This document shows positions 7,915-14,955 of a DNA stretch of 48,585 nucleotides, piece after piece. Every line of letters begins with the position of its first letter. The stretch's first letter is position 1. Both the position numbers and the translations under genes were made by a program. The stretch is taken from IMG/VR virus record IMGVR_UViG_3300010411_000002, positions 1 to 48,585 of that record; one strand, written 5' to 3'. This DNA is from a virus. The notes below the pieces were generated by a model. That model did no database searches. It was not told the DNA's origin and saw nothing but the letters and a program-made list of their open reading frames with translations.

Positions 7915-7943
7915 TGTATATCAGATTTGATAATAACTGTCAA
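7915..7943 (-). promoter_or_regulatory. sigma70-type promoter for the helicase/primase unit
   Basis: Minus-strand TTGACA (7938-7943), 17-bp spacer, TATACA (7915-7920). The predicted start, about 7908, coincides with the first base of a hairpin ATCGGG-GTGGCG-CCCGAT (7891-7908), so the transcript would carry a 5'-terminal stem. The stop codon of the 51-aa gene lies inside the -35 box. Confidence 0.7.
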
Positions 7944-8095
7944 AATCTATTCTTTACCCATGTTCCCTCCGGCATCGCATGCCGTACCCATGCCCGCCAC
8001 AGGTACTTCAATAGCGTTGCCCGATAGACTTCATCGTGAAATTTACCACACGAAACGATTTCGATATGTCTCCAGAGTGTTTGTTGTAGTGTCAT
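7940..8095 (-). CDS. Hypothetical 51-aa protein
   Basis: ATG at 8095 preceded by TTGGGGGGAT (strong SD), 51 codons, TGA at 7940. Trp- and Arg-rich, with no family recognised. It follows copy 1 of the structured RNA element by a short linker that resembles a decayed version of the parS-type palindrome (TGAAACATTGGGGGG versus TGAAACACTGGAGG at the second copy). Confidence 0.55.
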   Translation of the reverse strand: MTLQQTLWRHIEIVSCGKFHDEVYRATLLKYLWRAWVRHAMPEGTWVKNRF

Positions 8096-8124
8096 ATCCC
8101 CCCAATGTTTCAGGTAATTTTAAA

Positions 8125-8200
8125 GCCCGGTGCAGCCATTTAAACGGCAGGAGGACCAGTCCAAAAACCGCATGACTGCCCTAAACGCCACCGGGCGGGC
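8125..8200 (-). ncRNA. Structured RNA element, copy 1 (GC-rich stem with conserved bulge)
   Basis: Shares two exact blocks with copy 2 at 9008-9060: 26 nt on the 5' side (minus strand, ending GGCGTTTAGGGCAG) and 16 nt on the 3' side. GCCCGGTG (8189-8196) pairs with CACCGGGC (8125-8132), and GCAGTCAT pairs with ATGGCTGC. The apical loop is 28 nt longer than in copy 2. Conserved stems with a variable loop suggest selection on RNA structure. Whether it is a terminator, a riboregulator or a protein-binding site is open. Confidence 0.5.
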
Positions 8201-8219
8201 GTTCAAATGAAGGAGAACT

Positions 8220-8879
8220 TCATGCCCCGTTATTTCCGCCACGGCGGCGGGCGGATTGCCTTAATAGTTCTGCGAGTTCCCATGTAGCCTGAGCTTTAGG
8301 ATCCCGCAAATTATCTTTCCCCATACTTGCCAGCTCGTCAACAAGCGCCTGGCAATCATCGAATCGTGTTAGATCAACGAGGATATATTCCGGCTTTTCC
8401 GTCATCGTTTTGAGCCGGTTTACCTCCTCCCGCATCTTTTTGCCAGAAATGCTATTCTGTTTTGCCTTGCACTTTTTACATATCCCAGCAAAACCGTCCG
8501 CAGAATCTTTTTTCCTATGCCAGTATTTTGCGGTTAGCGGAATATCCTCTTTGCACACCCGGCATATCTTTGTCGGATGCCTGAGCCGTTCCGGTTCGTT
8601 AAACTCCGGTGCAATCACCACCTCCGGCAATTCGCCCTTATCTTTCGCCTCAAGCATTTTGTCAATGTCCGTCGCAGTCAATTTGCCGTTCGCTTTTTTC
8701 GCCATCTCTTTCCCCTGTGCGCAATCCACACATTTCTCATCGTAGGGCACTTTTCGCAGTGCCAGCGACTTGCAATATATCCCCTCCGCAGCCCGCTCCT
8801 GTCGCCTCATGCACCCGGATACGGTGATATTGCAGCGGTTTTGTTCGCAGTAAAATATTTCAAATTTTTTTTCGTTCAA
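8220..8879 (-). CDS. Hypothetical zinc-binding protein (219 aa)
   Basis: Two cysteine clusters: N-terminal CNITVSGC...C...CVDC at about residues 16-55, and a central CRVCKEDI...CKKCK module at about 105-140 that looks like a zinc ribbon with an intervening YWHRKKDSADG segment. The C-terminus is helical and ends basic. Start is TTG 8879 with SD GGAGG 9-13 nt upstream; no ATG fits. Function unknown, possibly nucleic-acid binding. Confidence 0.7.
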   Translation of the reverse strand: MNEKKFEIFYCEQNRCNITVSGCMRRQERAAEGIYCKSLALRKVPYDEKCVDCAQGKEMAKKANGKLTATDIDKMLEAKDKGELPEVVIAPEFNEPERLRHPTKICRVCKEDIPLTAKYWHRKKDSADGFAGICKKCKAKQNSISGKKMREEVNRLKTMTEKPEYILVDLTRFDDCQALVDELASMGKDNLRDPKAQATWELAELLRQSARRRGGNNGA

Positions 8880-8896
8880 TCGTCTTTGCCTCCAAT

Positions 8897-8971
8897 TTAG
8901 CCAGGGTCAGCACGGCCGGCCTCAAGTCCTCCGGCATTTTCAATGTTTTTAATCATCTCTGAGAATTTCAT
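8897..8971 (-). CDS. Very small ORF (24 aa)
   Basis: ATG at 8971 directly behind the strong SD TGGAGGAAT and the parS-like palindrome; product begins MKFSEMIKNIENAGG and ends at TAA 8897. The good SD and position suggest translation, but the length makes it uncertain; it may be a leader peptide for the zinc-binding protein. Confidence 0.4.
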   Translation of the reverse strand: MKFSEMIKNIENAGGLEAGRADPG

Positions 8972-8981
8972 ATTCCTCCAG

Positions 8982-8997
8982 TGTTTCACGTGAAACA
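8982..8997. promoter_or_regulatory. parS-like 16-bp palindrome, site 1
   Basis: TGTTTCACGTGAAACA, a perfect palindrome and an exact match to the bacterial chromosomal parS consensus as I know it. It lies 3 nt upstream of an SD on the minus strand and shares five further bases (ATTTA on the plus strand) with site 2 at 35185-35200. It could bind host ParB or act as an SD-proximal RNA hairpin. Confidence 0.7.
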
Positions 8998-9007
8998 ATT
9001 TAAAAAT

Positions 9008-9060
9008 GCCCGGTGCAGCCATTACGTCATGGCCTGCCCTAAACGCCACCGGGCGGGCGG
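9008..9060 (-). ncRNA. Structured RNA element, copy 2
   Basis: Second copy of the 8125-8200 element. GCCCGGTG (9047-9054) pairs with CACCGGGC (9008-9015); inner stem GCA-GCCAT/ATGGCTGC with one bulged G and an 8-nt tip; the asymmetric internal bulge around GCGTTTAGG is identical in both copies. It starts 5 nt after the methyltransferase stop and is followed by ATTTTT, so it could also serve as that gene's terminator. Confidence 0.5.
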
Positions 9061-9064
9061 AGGT

Positions 9065-9979
9065 TTAGAATATCTCTAATTGAGTAGGAGCATTTTCTAT
9101 ATATTTCAGATATTTAACGGCCTGATTATAATATGACGGCTTAAGTTCTATTCCAATAAATTTACGCTCCATACTAATTGCCTCATATCCTTCAGAACCG
9201 ATCCCTGCAAAAGGCGATAAAACAACATCTCCGATATTACTCCATAACTCTAACGCCCTATCAATAATATCAAGCTGTAACGGGCATATATGTCGCTCAT
9301 CCTTGTTGTCACGTGCTGCCCGATAATTAAGCGTTCTGCTCTGCCTTATATCCATCCAAACAGGACTTGCATATCGACGCCACCTCTCATGAGATAAGTT
9401 GCCTGCTTTGGGTGGATTTTCTCCAGTAAACCATTCCCATCCATTTTGATGAGATATTAATTTTTTATTTTCTCCCGGTTTGCGAAATGCAAGTAAATAC
9501 TGAGGGATTCCAGCCCTACACATTGCAGAATCTTTACATAGCTGTTTGTGCATTAAGCCGATAGCTTTTGTTCGTGTTGCCTCAATAAGTGGGTCTTTCC
9601 AGATACAATGTTCAGAGTGAAAGATAAACCCACGATCTAAAAAACATCGTATTAAATCACCTCTGAAGTCCTTTAAGCCAATATATCCATCTCGCTCTTT
9701 CATTGCCGGAACATTCATACAATCAACTGCAGCAATTCTGCCAGCCTTTATGACTCTAAAAAGATCATCAGCCAAAAAACCAAAATGCGTCATAAATTCT
9801 TTATCTGTTTTAGAGTTCCCCATATCATGAGGGCTATCTGAATATACAAAAAGGCTTAGATACGGTGGGCTGAAAATTGAAAAATCTACTGAGTTTTCCG
9901 GCAATGTAGATACTACATCAACACAATCTGCGTTATACATACTCCATGATTCAGAATGTTCCTGATTTAATATTTTCAT
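9065..9979 (-). CDS. DNA adenine-N6/cytosine-N4 methyltransferase
   Basis: A 304-aa DNA methylase of the permuted (beta-like) class: catalytic SPPY motif at about residues 37-40, and the SAM-binding FAGIGSEGYEA plus KFIGIEL motifs near the C-terminus. N-terminal WSMYNADC...LPENSVD is typical of type III/orphan phage methylases. It probably methylates phage DNA against host restriction. It overlaps the SNF2-type helicase by 4 nt (ATGA), and such helicase-methylase pairs are common in phages. No endonuclease partner is adjacent. Confidence 0.88.
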   Translation of the reverse strand: MKILNQEHSESWSMYNADCVDVVSTLPENSVDFSIFSPPYLSLFVYSDSPHDMGNSKTDKEFMTHFGFLADDLFRVIKAGRIAAVDCMNVPAMKERDGYIGLKDFRGDLIRCFLDRGFIFHSEHCIWKDPLIEATRTKAIGLMHKQLCKDSAMCRAGIPQYLLAFRKPGENKKLISHQNGWEWFTGENPPKAGNLSHERWRRYASPVWMDIRQSRTLNYRAARDNKDERHICPLQLDIIDRALELWSNIGDVVLSPFAGIGSEGYEAISMERKFIGIELKPSYYNQAVKYLKYIENAPTQLEIF

Positions 9980-11367
9980 GATTTGTCCTCCTTAAAAAAG
10001 CATGGCATTTTAATTTCAATTTTAGGATTATATTCTGTTTTTTGATATTGATTGGTTCCGATTTGATATTTTGAGAATTCAGCAGTATTCCTTACCATAT
10101 TCTGATGCATTATCAACATATCATGCTCTTTTCGTAAAATATTATCCAGGACATTTCCCTCTCGTTCTCCAATAATAATATGAGCGTTGACTGGTTTCTC
10201 TTGCCCAAAGCGCCAGCATCTTCTGACCGCCTGGTATAAGGCCTCAAATGAATGGGACAATCCAACAAAGGTCATATTATTACATTTCTGCCAGTTCATT
10301 CCAAAACCGGCTATACTCGCCTTTGTTACCAACGATTTTATTTGTCCATCTGCAAAATCTAACATGGCTTTTGCCTTAATGTCGTTCGAATGGCATCCCG
10401 CAACTTCAACTGCCCCTTTTATGCTTTTGGTAAGTTCTGAACTTTCGTCATTTAAATTGCACCAGTTTAACCATAATTCGCTTGAATTATTATTTAATTC
10501 AGCAGCCCTTTTCACCCTCTCAGGTAAACTCTCCCGCATTGCAGCCCTGATTTCATTTAATGTTTTTGCGTATTCAACAAACAATCCGCTCATTTTTCCA
10601 GTATATGGTATGATATGTTGATGCCATTTTAATTCTGGCAAAATAAATCCGTTGTTGTCAAAACCCAAATCTGAGGGCTGCCTCATCATAATTGCCCATG
10701 ATGACATCCATTCCCAGAATTTATTCTTTTCTGCATGTCCTTTTAATCGCCAAGGCGCGGTAGTATTACCGGAATCATTGACAAAAAACATTGATTTCAT
10801 TTCCGATTGAGTCATGATTCCTAAAAATTCGGCGGTATTTCCTAATTCTGTATAATCATTTGGGGATGGCGTTGCAGTGCAGCACAATTTAAACGGAGTT
10901 GTTATAAATATATCAATAACCTGATTTCTTATTTTGCCTGCAAAGTTTTTTAAAATTGATGATTCGTCGAGAACAATCCCGACAAAAGATGACATATCAA
11001 ATTTATGAATCTTTTCATAATTTGTGATATTGATTCCGTTTATAATGTCATCATGAGATGATGCCACATTGACATCAATCCCGAATTTTTCACCCTCTCG
11101 CTTTGTTTGTTCTGATACTGCAAGCGGAGCCAGAATTAAAATTGATTTCCCTGTATGCTTTCGGATAATATTCGACCATTCAAGTTGTATCGGAGTTTTG
11201 CCAAGCCCGCAATCTGCAAATATGGCTGATTTACCAAGCCGTATTGCCCATTTAACCAATGCTTTTTGAAACGGGAAAAGCCTATCATTAATCTGGTCTT
11301 CCCTAACTTCAAAACCAGACGGATTGATAAGCAGATTTTTCCGTTTAATAAATTTTTCATAATCCAT
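9976..11367 (-). CDS. SNF2-type helicase / ATPase
   Basis: A 463-aa SF2 ATPase of the Snf2/Rad54-like phage family. Walker A FADCGLGKT near residue 55, a DESS motif II (VLDESSILKN) in place of DEAH, motif III CTATPSPND, and motif VI QAVRRCWRFGQ. These match phage SNF2 proteins that sit beside DNA methylases. Motor function on dsDNA is inferred from the family. Start ATG 11367 begins MDYEKFIKRKN. Confidence 0.88.
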   Translation of the reverse strand: MDYEKFIKRKNLLINPSGFEVREDQINDRLFPFQKALVKWAIRLGKSAIFADCGLGKTPIQLEWSNIIRKHTGKSILILAPLAVSEQTKREGEKFGIDVNVASSHDDIINGINITNYEKIHKFDMSSFVGIVLDESSILKNFAGKIRNQVIDIFITTPFKLCCTATPSPNDYTELGNTAEFLGIMTQSEMKSMFFVNDSGNTTAPWRLKGHAEKNKFWEWMSSWAIMMRQPSDLGFDNNGFILPELKWHQHIIPYTGKMSGLFVEYAKTLNEIRAAMRESLPERVKRAAELNNNSSELWLNWCNLNDESSELTKSIKGAVEVAGCHSNDIKAKAMLDFADGQIKSLVTKASIAGFGMNWQKCNNMTFVGLSHSFEALYQAVRRCWRFGQEKPVNAHIIIGEREGNVLDNILRKEHDMLIMHQNMVRNTAEFSKYQIGTNQYQKTEYNPKIEIKMPCFFKEDKS

Positions 11368-11392
11368 GATGCTCTCCTATTAATTGTTAATA

Positions 11393-11599
11393 TTATTTTT
11401 TCCACGGCCCGGGATTCATCAGCCCGTCAACCTTCTCCCCGGTTGCCTCTGCAATCCGGTGGGCCGTATCCCAGGAACAAAAAGACCCGGACAAGACATT
11501 ATAAAGTGTCTGCCGGGTCAGCCCCAATTCGTCAGCAGCTTGAGAAATGCTCCCGAACTGCTGTATCAGTCTTATTTTTATATATTCTCTTTTTTCCAT
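11393..11599 (-). CDS. Small HTH repressor-like protein (Cro/CI type)
   Basis: A 68-aa protein almost entirely a helix-turn-helix: SISQAADELGLTRQTLYNVL at about residues 17-36. No cleavable C-terminal domain, so it is more like Cro or a minimal repressor than a full lambda CI. It is encoded divergently from the plus-strand early genes. The -10 box ends only 6 nt from the ATG, so its mRNA would be leaderless, as in lambda PRM-cI. Confidence 0.82.
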   Translation of the reverse strand: MEKREYIKIRLIQQFGSISQAADELGLTRQTLYNVLSGSFCSWDTAHRIAEATGEKVDGLMNPGPWKK

Positions 11600-11660
11600 G
11601 ATTGAATCATACAGAAAAAAAATAATCCTGTCAAACTTTTTTTACTTTTTTTGTAAAAAT
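11598..11660. promoter_or_regulatory. Candidate operator region between divergent promoters
   Basis: Two inverted repeats are visible: ATGATT-G-AATCAT (11598-11610), spanning the repressor start and -10, and TTTTTAC...GTAAAAA within 11638-11659, between the two -35 boxes. Both are placed to bind the adjacent HTH protein; binding is inferred. Confidence 0.4.
11606..11634 (-). promoter_or_regulatory. Promoter for the repressor gene (leaderless)
   Basis: Minus-strand TTGACA (11629-11634), 17-bp T-rich spacer, TATGAT (11606-11611). The predicted +1 falls at or beside the ATG at 11599. Confidence 0.7.
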
Positions 11661-11663
11661 TCC

Positions 11664-11692
11664 TTGACACCCCAAAACAAGCCTGTTAAGAT
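11664..11692 (+). promoter_or_regulatory. Rightward early promoter
   Basis: TTGACA (11664-11669), 17-bp spacer, TAAGAT (11687-11692). It drives the plus-strand block starting at 11780. The stretch 11693-11779 holds no gene; it contains the leader and a CCGGC-ACGA-GCCGG hairpin (11749-11762) just before the SD. Confidence 0.7.
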
Positions 11693-11779
11693 TCAAATCA
11701 AATGAGGTCGTCAACTGTCAGGCGCCCTCAGATTACAAACCATAAACACCGGCACGAGCCGGAGAAAAAGGAGGACAGC

Positions 11780-11935
11780 ATGAACGAAAACCATTTCATC
11801 GCCGGATTTGACACCGGCACACGTAAAACCGAACTTATCATAGACCTGTCCGGTCTTGAGCCATACCTCGACCGGCAGGAGGCCCGTGTCCAGGTTGGCC
11901 GAAATTTAAACGAATACCGTTATAGTTGGGAGTAG
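11780..11935 (+). CDS. Hypothetical 51-aa protein, first gene of early operon
   Basis: ATG at 11780 has the ideal SD AAGGAGGA; the longer reading from 11702 has no SD and starts close to the predicted transcript start. The product begins MNENHFIAGFDTG. Unknown function; its position right behind the early promoter suggests an early takeover or regulatory role. Confidence 0.6.
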   Translation: MNENHFIAGFDTGTRKTELIIDLSGLEPYLDRQEARVQVGRNLNEYRYSWE

Positions 11936-11937
11936 CC

Positions 11938-12105
11938 ATGTTTAGCGCAGCAGAACTTATTTTTTGGTCAATCGGAAGTTTTGTTCTTGGCTGTGTCATC
12001 ACTGCCATATTTACATACCGGGATGACAAGCCACATCCTGATTACCGGGTAAACGAAATTGATAGCTCGGAGATGATCCAAGCTATCAAGAAGAGGTTGA
12101 AATGA
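11938..12105 (+). CDS. Small single-TM protein (55 aa)
   Basis: ATG at 11938, 2 nt after the preceding stop. Residues about 6-26 form one hydrophobic segment (LIFWSIGSFVLGCVITAIF), followed by a polar tail. Its 3' end holds the hairpin 12059-12089 that precedes the next gene's SD. Confidence 0.55.
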   Translation: MFSAAELIFWSIGSFVLGCVITAIFTYRDDKPHPDYRVNEIDSSEMIQAIKKRLK

Positions 12106-12215
12106 TAGCGTATGAATACCCGCTTTGGTACAAGCGTGAATGGTGGCGAAAGTGGGTAGTAAAAAACCTTGAATTTGCCGGAGATTATCAGAATTACCGG
12201 CACATGTGGGAATAG
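12102..12215 (+). CDS. Hypothetical 37-aa protein
   Basis: ATGA overlap with the gene before, SD AAGAGG, and a Trp/Tyr-rich product starting MIAYEYPLWYKREWW. Too short to classify. Confidence 0.45.
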   Translation: MIAYEYPLWYKREWWRKWVVKNLEFAGDYQNYRHMWE

Positions 12216-12224
12216 GAGGACAAT

Positions 12225-12404
12225 ATGATACCAGAAAGCCTATTGGCAAAGCTGGAGGACGCTGTTTGGCAATATTACTGGCTATTGCCGCAGCCGAGGC
12301 CATCAATCACGGATTTTTACTATAATTCTGGGATCCGTGATAAGCTTTTTGAGATTAACCGGCTTTGCAGACAAGCCGGAAAAGGAGGACATTATGAGAA
12401 TTAA
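12225..12404 (+). CDS. Hypothetical 59-aa protein
   Basis: ATG at 12225 after SD TAGGAGGA; product begins MIPESLLAKLEDAVWQYYW. Its last codons overlap the start of the next gene by 11 nt. Confidence 0.55.
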   Translation: MIPESLLAKLEDAVWQYYWLLPQPRPSITDFYYNSGIRDKLFEINRLCRQAGKGGHYEN

Positions 12405-12675
12405 CCACACGTTTGAAATGGAACCAGGCGGAAATGTCATCGAAATGGAGATCGAGGCATCCGGGCCGTCAAAAGATAACATTCAAGAATTAATATATTA
12501 TATGACCGATGCGGATAACTGCATCGAAATTAGAAGTCAATGCCTGTTAGACGCAATTAATAAGTATATCGACCGCCATGGCCTCATAGACGAGGCTTTC
12601 AGGGTCAATGCCGAGGAGCATGCTATTTCACGGGAAGATTCTAAAATTGAAAATGGCTATTGGAAAGGGTTATAA
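12394..12675 (+). CDS. Hypothetical 93-aa protein
   Basis: Start at 12394 is chosen for the SD AAAGGAGGA; the upstream in-frame ATG at 12337 has none. Acidic, beta-like N-terminus (MRINHTFEMEPGGNVIEME). Coupled TAATG to the ATPase gene. Confidence 0.6.
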   Translation: MRINHTFEMEPGGNVIEMEIEASGPSKDNIQELIYYMTDADNCIEIRSQCLLDAINKYIDRHGLIDEAFRVNAEEHAISREDSKIENGYWKGL

Positions 12676-13922
12676 TGAAAATACTAGAGTTGGAAATACA
12701 AAACAACAAGGCAATCAGGGCTTTTATAAAAAGCCTGAACGGAAACAACTTGGAAATAGCCGGTGAGCCAGGTACCGGAAAAACAACTGCCATTTCCGCA
12801 CTTTGGGAAATTATGGAAAAGTGTCCCGATGCATTGACCAAGGGCGAAAAGTCCGGACAAATAAAAATCAAATGCGGTGCTGAAGACAAATGGCTGATTG
12901 CCGAACGTCGGCATACCGCCAAAACCAGCACGGTTACCATTTTCGATCAGGACGGCAAAAAAGTTTCAGTCAAAGACTTTAAGACTATGTTATCCGGGCT
13001 TGCGGTAAACCCTCACAAGATTATGGAGATGAAGCCCACCGAGCAAACGGCAACATTGCTGAAAGCCGCATCTGTTGAAACCGATCTTGACGCACTTGAC
13101 GCAGAGATATCAAAAGCTGAGCAAGAGCGCCTTTATGCCTATCGTAATGCCGAATCCAAAAAGCCAGGCCCAAAACCGGAGAAGACCGAAAAAGTGTCAG
13201 TAGGTGAACTTTTGAAAGAACTTGAACGAAGACAGGCGATCAACTCTCAAAACGACGAAAAGCGGCAGGAATTGCTGAACACCGAAGAGTTGATTGAAAC
13301 ATCCGATCATGAAATTGTCAGAATAAAAAAACAGATAGAGCTTTTAAACGCTGAGTTGTTTGAAGAAGAAGCCGTGAAAAGAGAGCATAAAAAGAGATAC
13401 GGTGTCCTGAAAAAAGAAACCGATAACCTCGAATATGAGGAAACCGAATCAATCAAGTTAAAAATAAATGACGCAGAAAAGACGAACGAAAAGGCCGCCG
13501 AATTTCAATCATGGTTTGTTGCAGTCTCTAATTATAAAGCAGCTTTGCGTGAGCATGAGGCCATTCATGCAACAATAAAAGAGCTACGGACAAAGAAGAA
13601 AAGCGCTCTTGATTCAGCTAAATGGCCTCTTGACGGCCTGTCAATTCAGGATGGGAATATTGTTTACAACGACATCTTACTACAAAACCTTGGCACATCT
13701 GAGCAAATGCTGGTAACCGCCGCCCTTGCAATCGAAGACATCAAGCGCCATCCACTTAAGGTTGTCCGCATGGACGGTATTGAAAGTATGGGAAAATCGG
13801 ATTATGAAAAACTCAAAAAACTTTTCAATAAACACGGTATCCAGGTTCTTGCAACCCGTGTTTCCCGAGGTGAAACTGAGCCTTATGAGATTGTAATAAC
13901 TGAGGGTAAATATGGAATATAA
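12675..13922 (+). CDS. RecF/SbcC-like P-loop ATPase
   Basis: A 415-aa protein: Walker A GEPGTGKT at residues 30-37, a long charged coiled-coil middle (about 150-300), then a signature-like segment LGTSEQMLVTAALA and Walker B-like VVRMDGIE. This is the compact SMC/SbcC-type layout seen in phage recombination operons. The start overlaps the previous stop (TAATG). Next to an exonuclease, it likely helps process or remodel DNA ends; the precise role is inferred. Confidence 0.78.
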   Translation: MKILELEIQNNKAIRAFIKSLNGNNLEIAGEPGTGKTTAISALWEIMEKCPDALTKGEKSGQIKIKCGAEDKWLIAERRHTAKTSTVTIFDQDGKKVSVKDFKTMLSGLAVNPHKIMEMKPTEQTATLLKAASVETDLDALDAEISKAEQERLYAYRNAESKKPGPKPEKTEKVSVGELLKELERRQAINSQNDEKRQELLNTEELIETSDHEIVRIKKQIELLNAELFEEEAVKREHKKRYGVLKKETDNLEYEETESIKLKINDAEKTNEKAAEFQSWFVAVSNYKAALREHEAIHATIKELRTKKKSALDSAKWPLDGLSIQDGNIVYNDILLQNLGTSEQMLVTAALAIEDIKRHPLKVVRMDGIESMGKSDYEKLKKLFNKHGIQVLATRVSRGETEPYEIVITEGKYGI

Positions 13923-14793
13923 TGAATATAAACAGCGCCCCGGATTAACTTCCGGTGTGCTGACAGACTGGTTAACGCACGGGACATCAATGGACTTGAT
14001 TGTCCGCAAACCGGCTAAAGAGTGGAGCTATGGCCATTATTTTGAAGATGCGATCCGTGAGCGCATCACTGGCAAGGAGCGGACATCCAACTACGTTCCG
14101 ATTAACATTGTTTCGACCGCCGGCAACTCGTCTGAGTGTCCACCGGAAGTTGTTCAATGTACGTCCACAATACAATTTGAGAACATTATCAAGACATCCA
14201 AAAAAAATACGATAAAGCGCCTATGGGCTGAAGCGTATCTCGACAACTACGGGAAAACACTAATACCAACCGACATTTGGCACAAAATAAACCGATGTGT
14301 CGAGTCGGTAATGCGTGTCAAGCAGTTTGAAACATTGATTGAGGAGTATTCCTGGCAGTCCCGTAATATGACGCTGGCAGAGCTATTACCATGCGGTCAA
14401 TTTCAGGTATGCCGGGAATGGGAGTCGGATGGTATTAAAAAAAAATCATTGATGGACTGGTATCTTGAGCATAAACAGTCCATCATCATTGATTTCAAAC
14501 TCACAACAAACTTGAGCCAATGGATATCCATGCTCAGGCGTTGCAGATGGATTCAGGCCGTTCATTACACCGAGGGCATTGACGCACAGTGGATTTATGT
14601 TGTAGCGTCAACAGAAGACCCTCAGGAGGCCGGAGCTATCTTTATTAATGGTGGTACAATGTATGAACGGTATCTTGATTTGTGCGCCAGCTATGACGCA
14701 TGGAACCGCAACGGGAGGATTCCGAAGGGATATCGGGAAACTAAAAATATTAGAATTTATGGAGGGGTAACATGGCACAATGGATTGAGGTAA
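13912..14793 (+). CDS. PD-(D/E)XK exonuclease-like protein
   Basis: A 293-aa protein with catalytic pattern LMDWYLEHKQSIIIDFKLT (D...DxK) at about residues 182-200 and a downstream RWIQAVHY Q-motif. This resembles the PDDEXK exonuclease VIII/RecB-type domain of phage recombination modules. It overlaps the ATPase gene by 11 nt. It probably makes ssDNA tails for the annealing protein. Confidence 0.78.
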   Translation: MEYNEYKQRPGLTSGVLTDWLTHGTSMDLIVRKPAKEWSYGHYFEDAIRERITGKERTSNYVPINIVSTAGNSSECPPEVVQCTSTIQFENIIKTSKKNTIKRLWAEAYLDNYGKTLIPTDIWHKINRCVESVMRVKQFETLIEEYSWQSRNMTLAELLPCGQFQVCREWESDGIKKKSLMDWYLEHKQSIIIDFKLTTNLSQWISMLRRCRWIQAVHYTEGIDAQWIYVVASTEDPQEAGAIFINGGTMYERYLDLCASYDAWNRNGRIPKGYRETKNIRIYGGVTWHNGLR

Positions 14794-14954
14794 CAAATGA
14801 ATTTAATGTAAGATTAATCGTTAATCTTGACCTGGTAGAGTTTATCAGGTCCGGTGGCGATGGGTCAGTCTTTTGCAATGGACGCGAAGCGTTCACGGTT
14901 AAAGAATCATACGAAGAATTGAGACAAACCATTAACCCAGCAATTGGAGGCTAA
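14772..14954 (+). CDS. Hypothetical 60-aa protein
   Basis: ATG with SD GGAGG; starts MAQWIEVTNEFNVRL. Lies between exonuclease and annealing-protein genes and overlaps the former by 22 nt. No family recognised. Confidence 0.6.
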   Translation: MAQWIEVTNEFNVRLIVNLDLVEFIRSGGDGSVFCNGREAFTVKESYEELRQTINPAIGG

Positions 14955-14955
14955 C

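Noticed and set aside
11136-11405. 89-aa minus-strand ORF at the start of the SNF2-type gene
   Set aside because: Out of frame with the helicase motifs, which continue through this region to ATG 11367.
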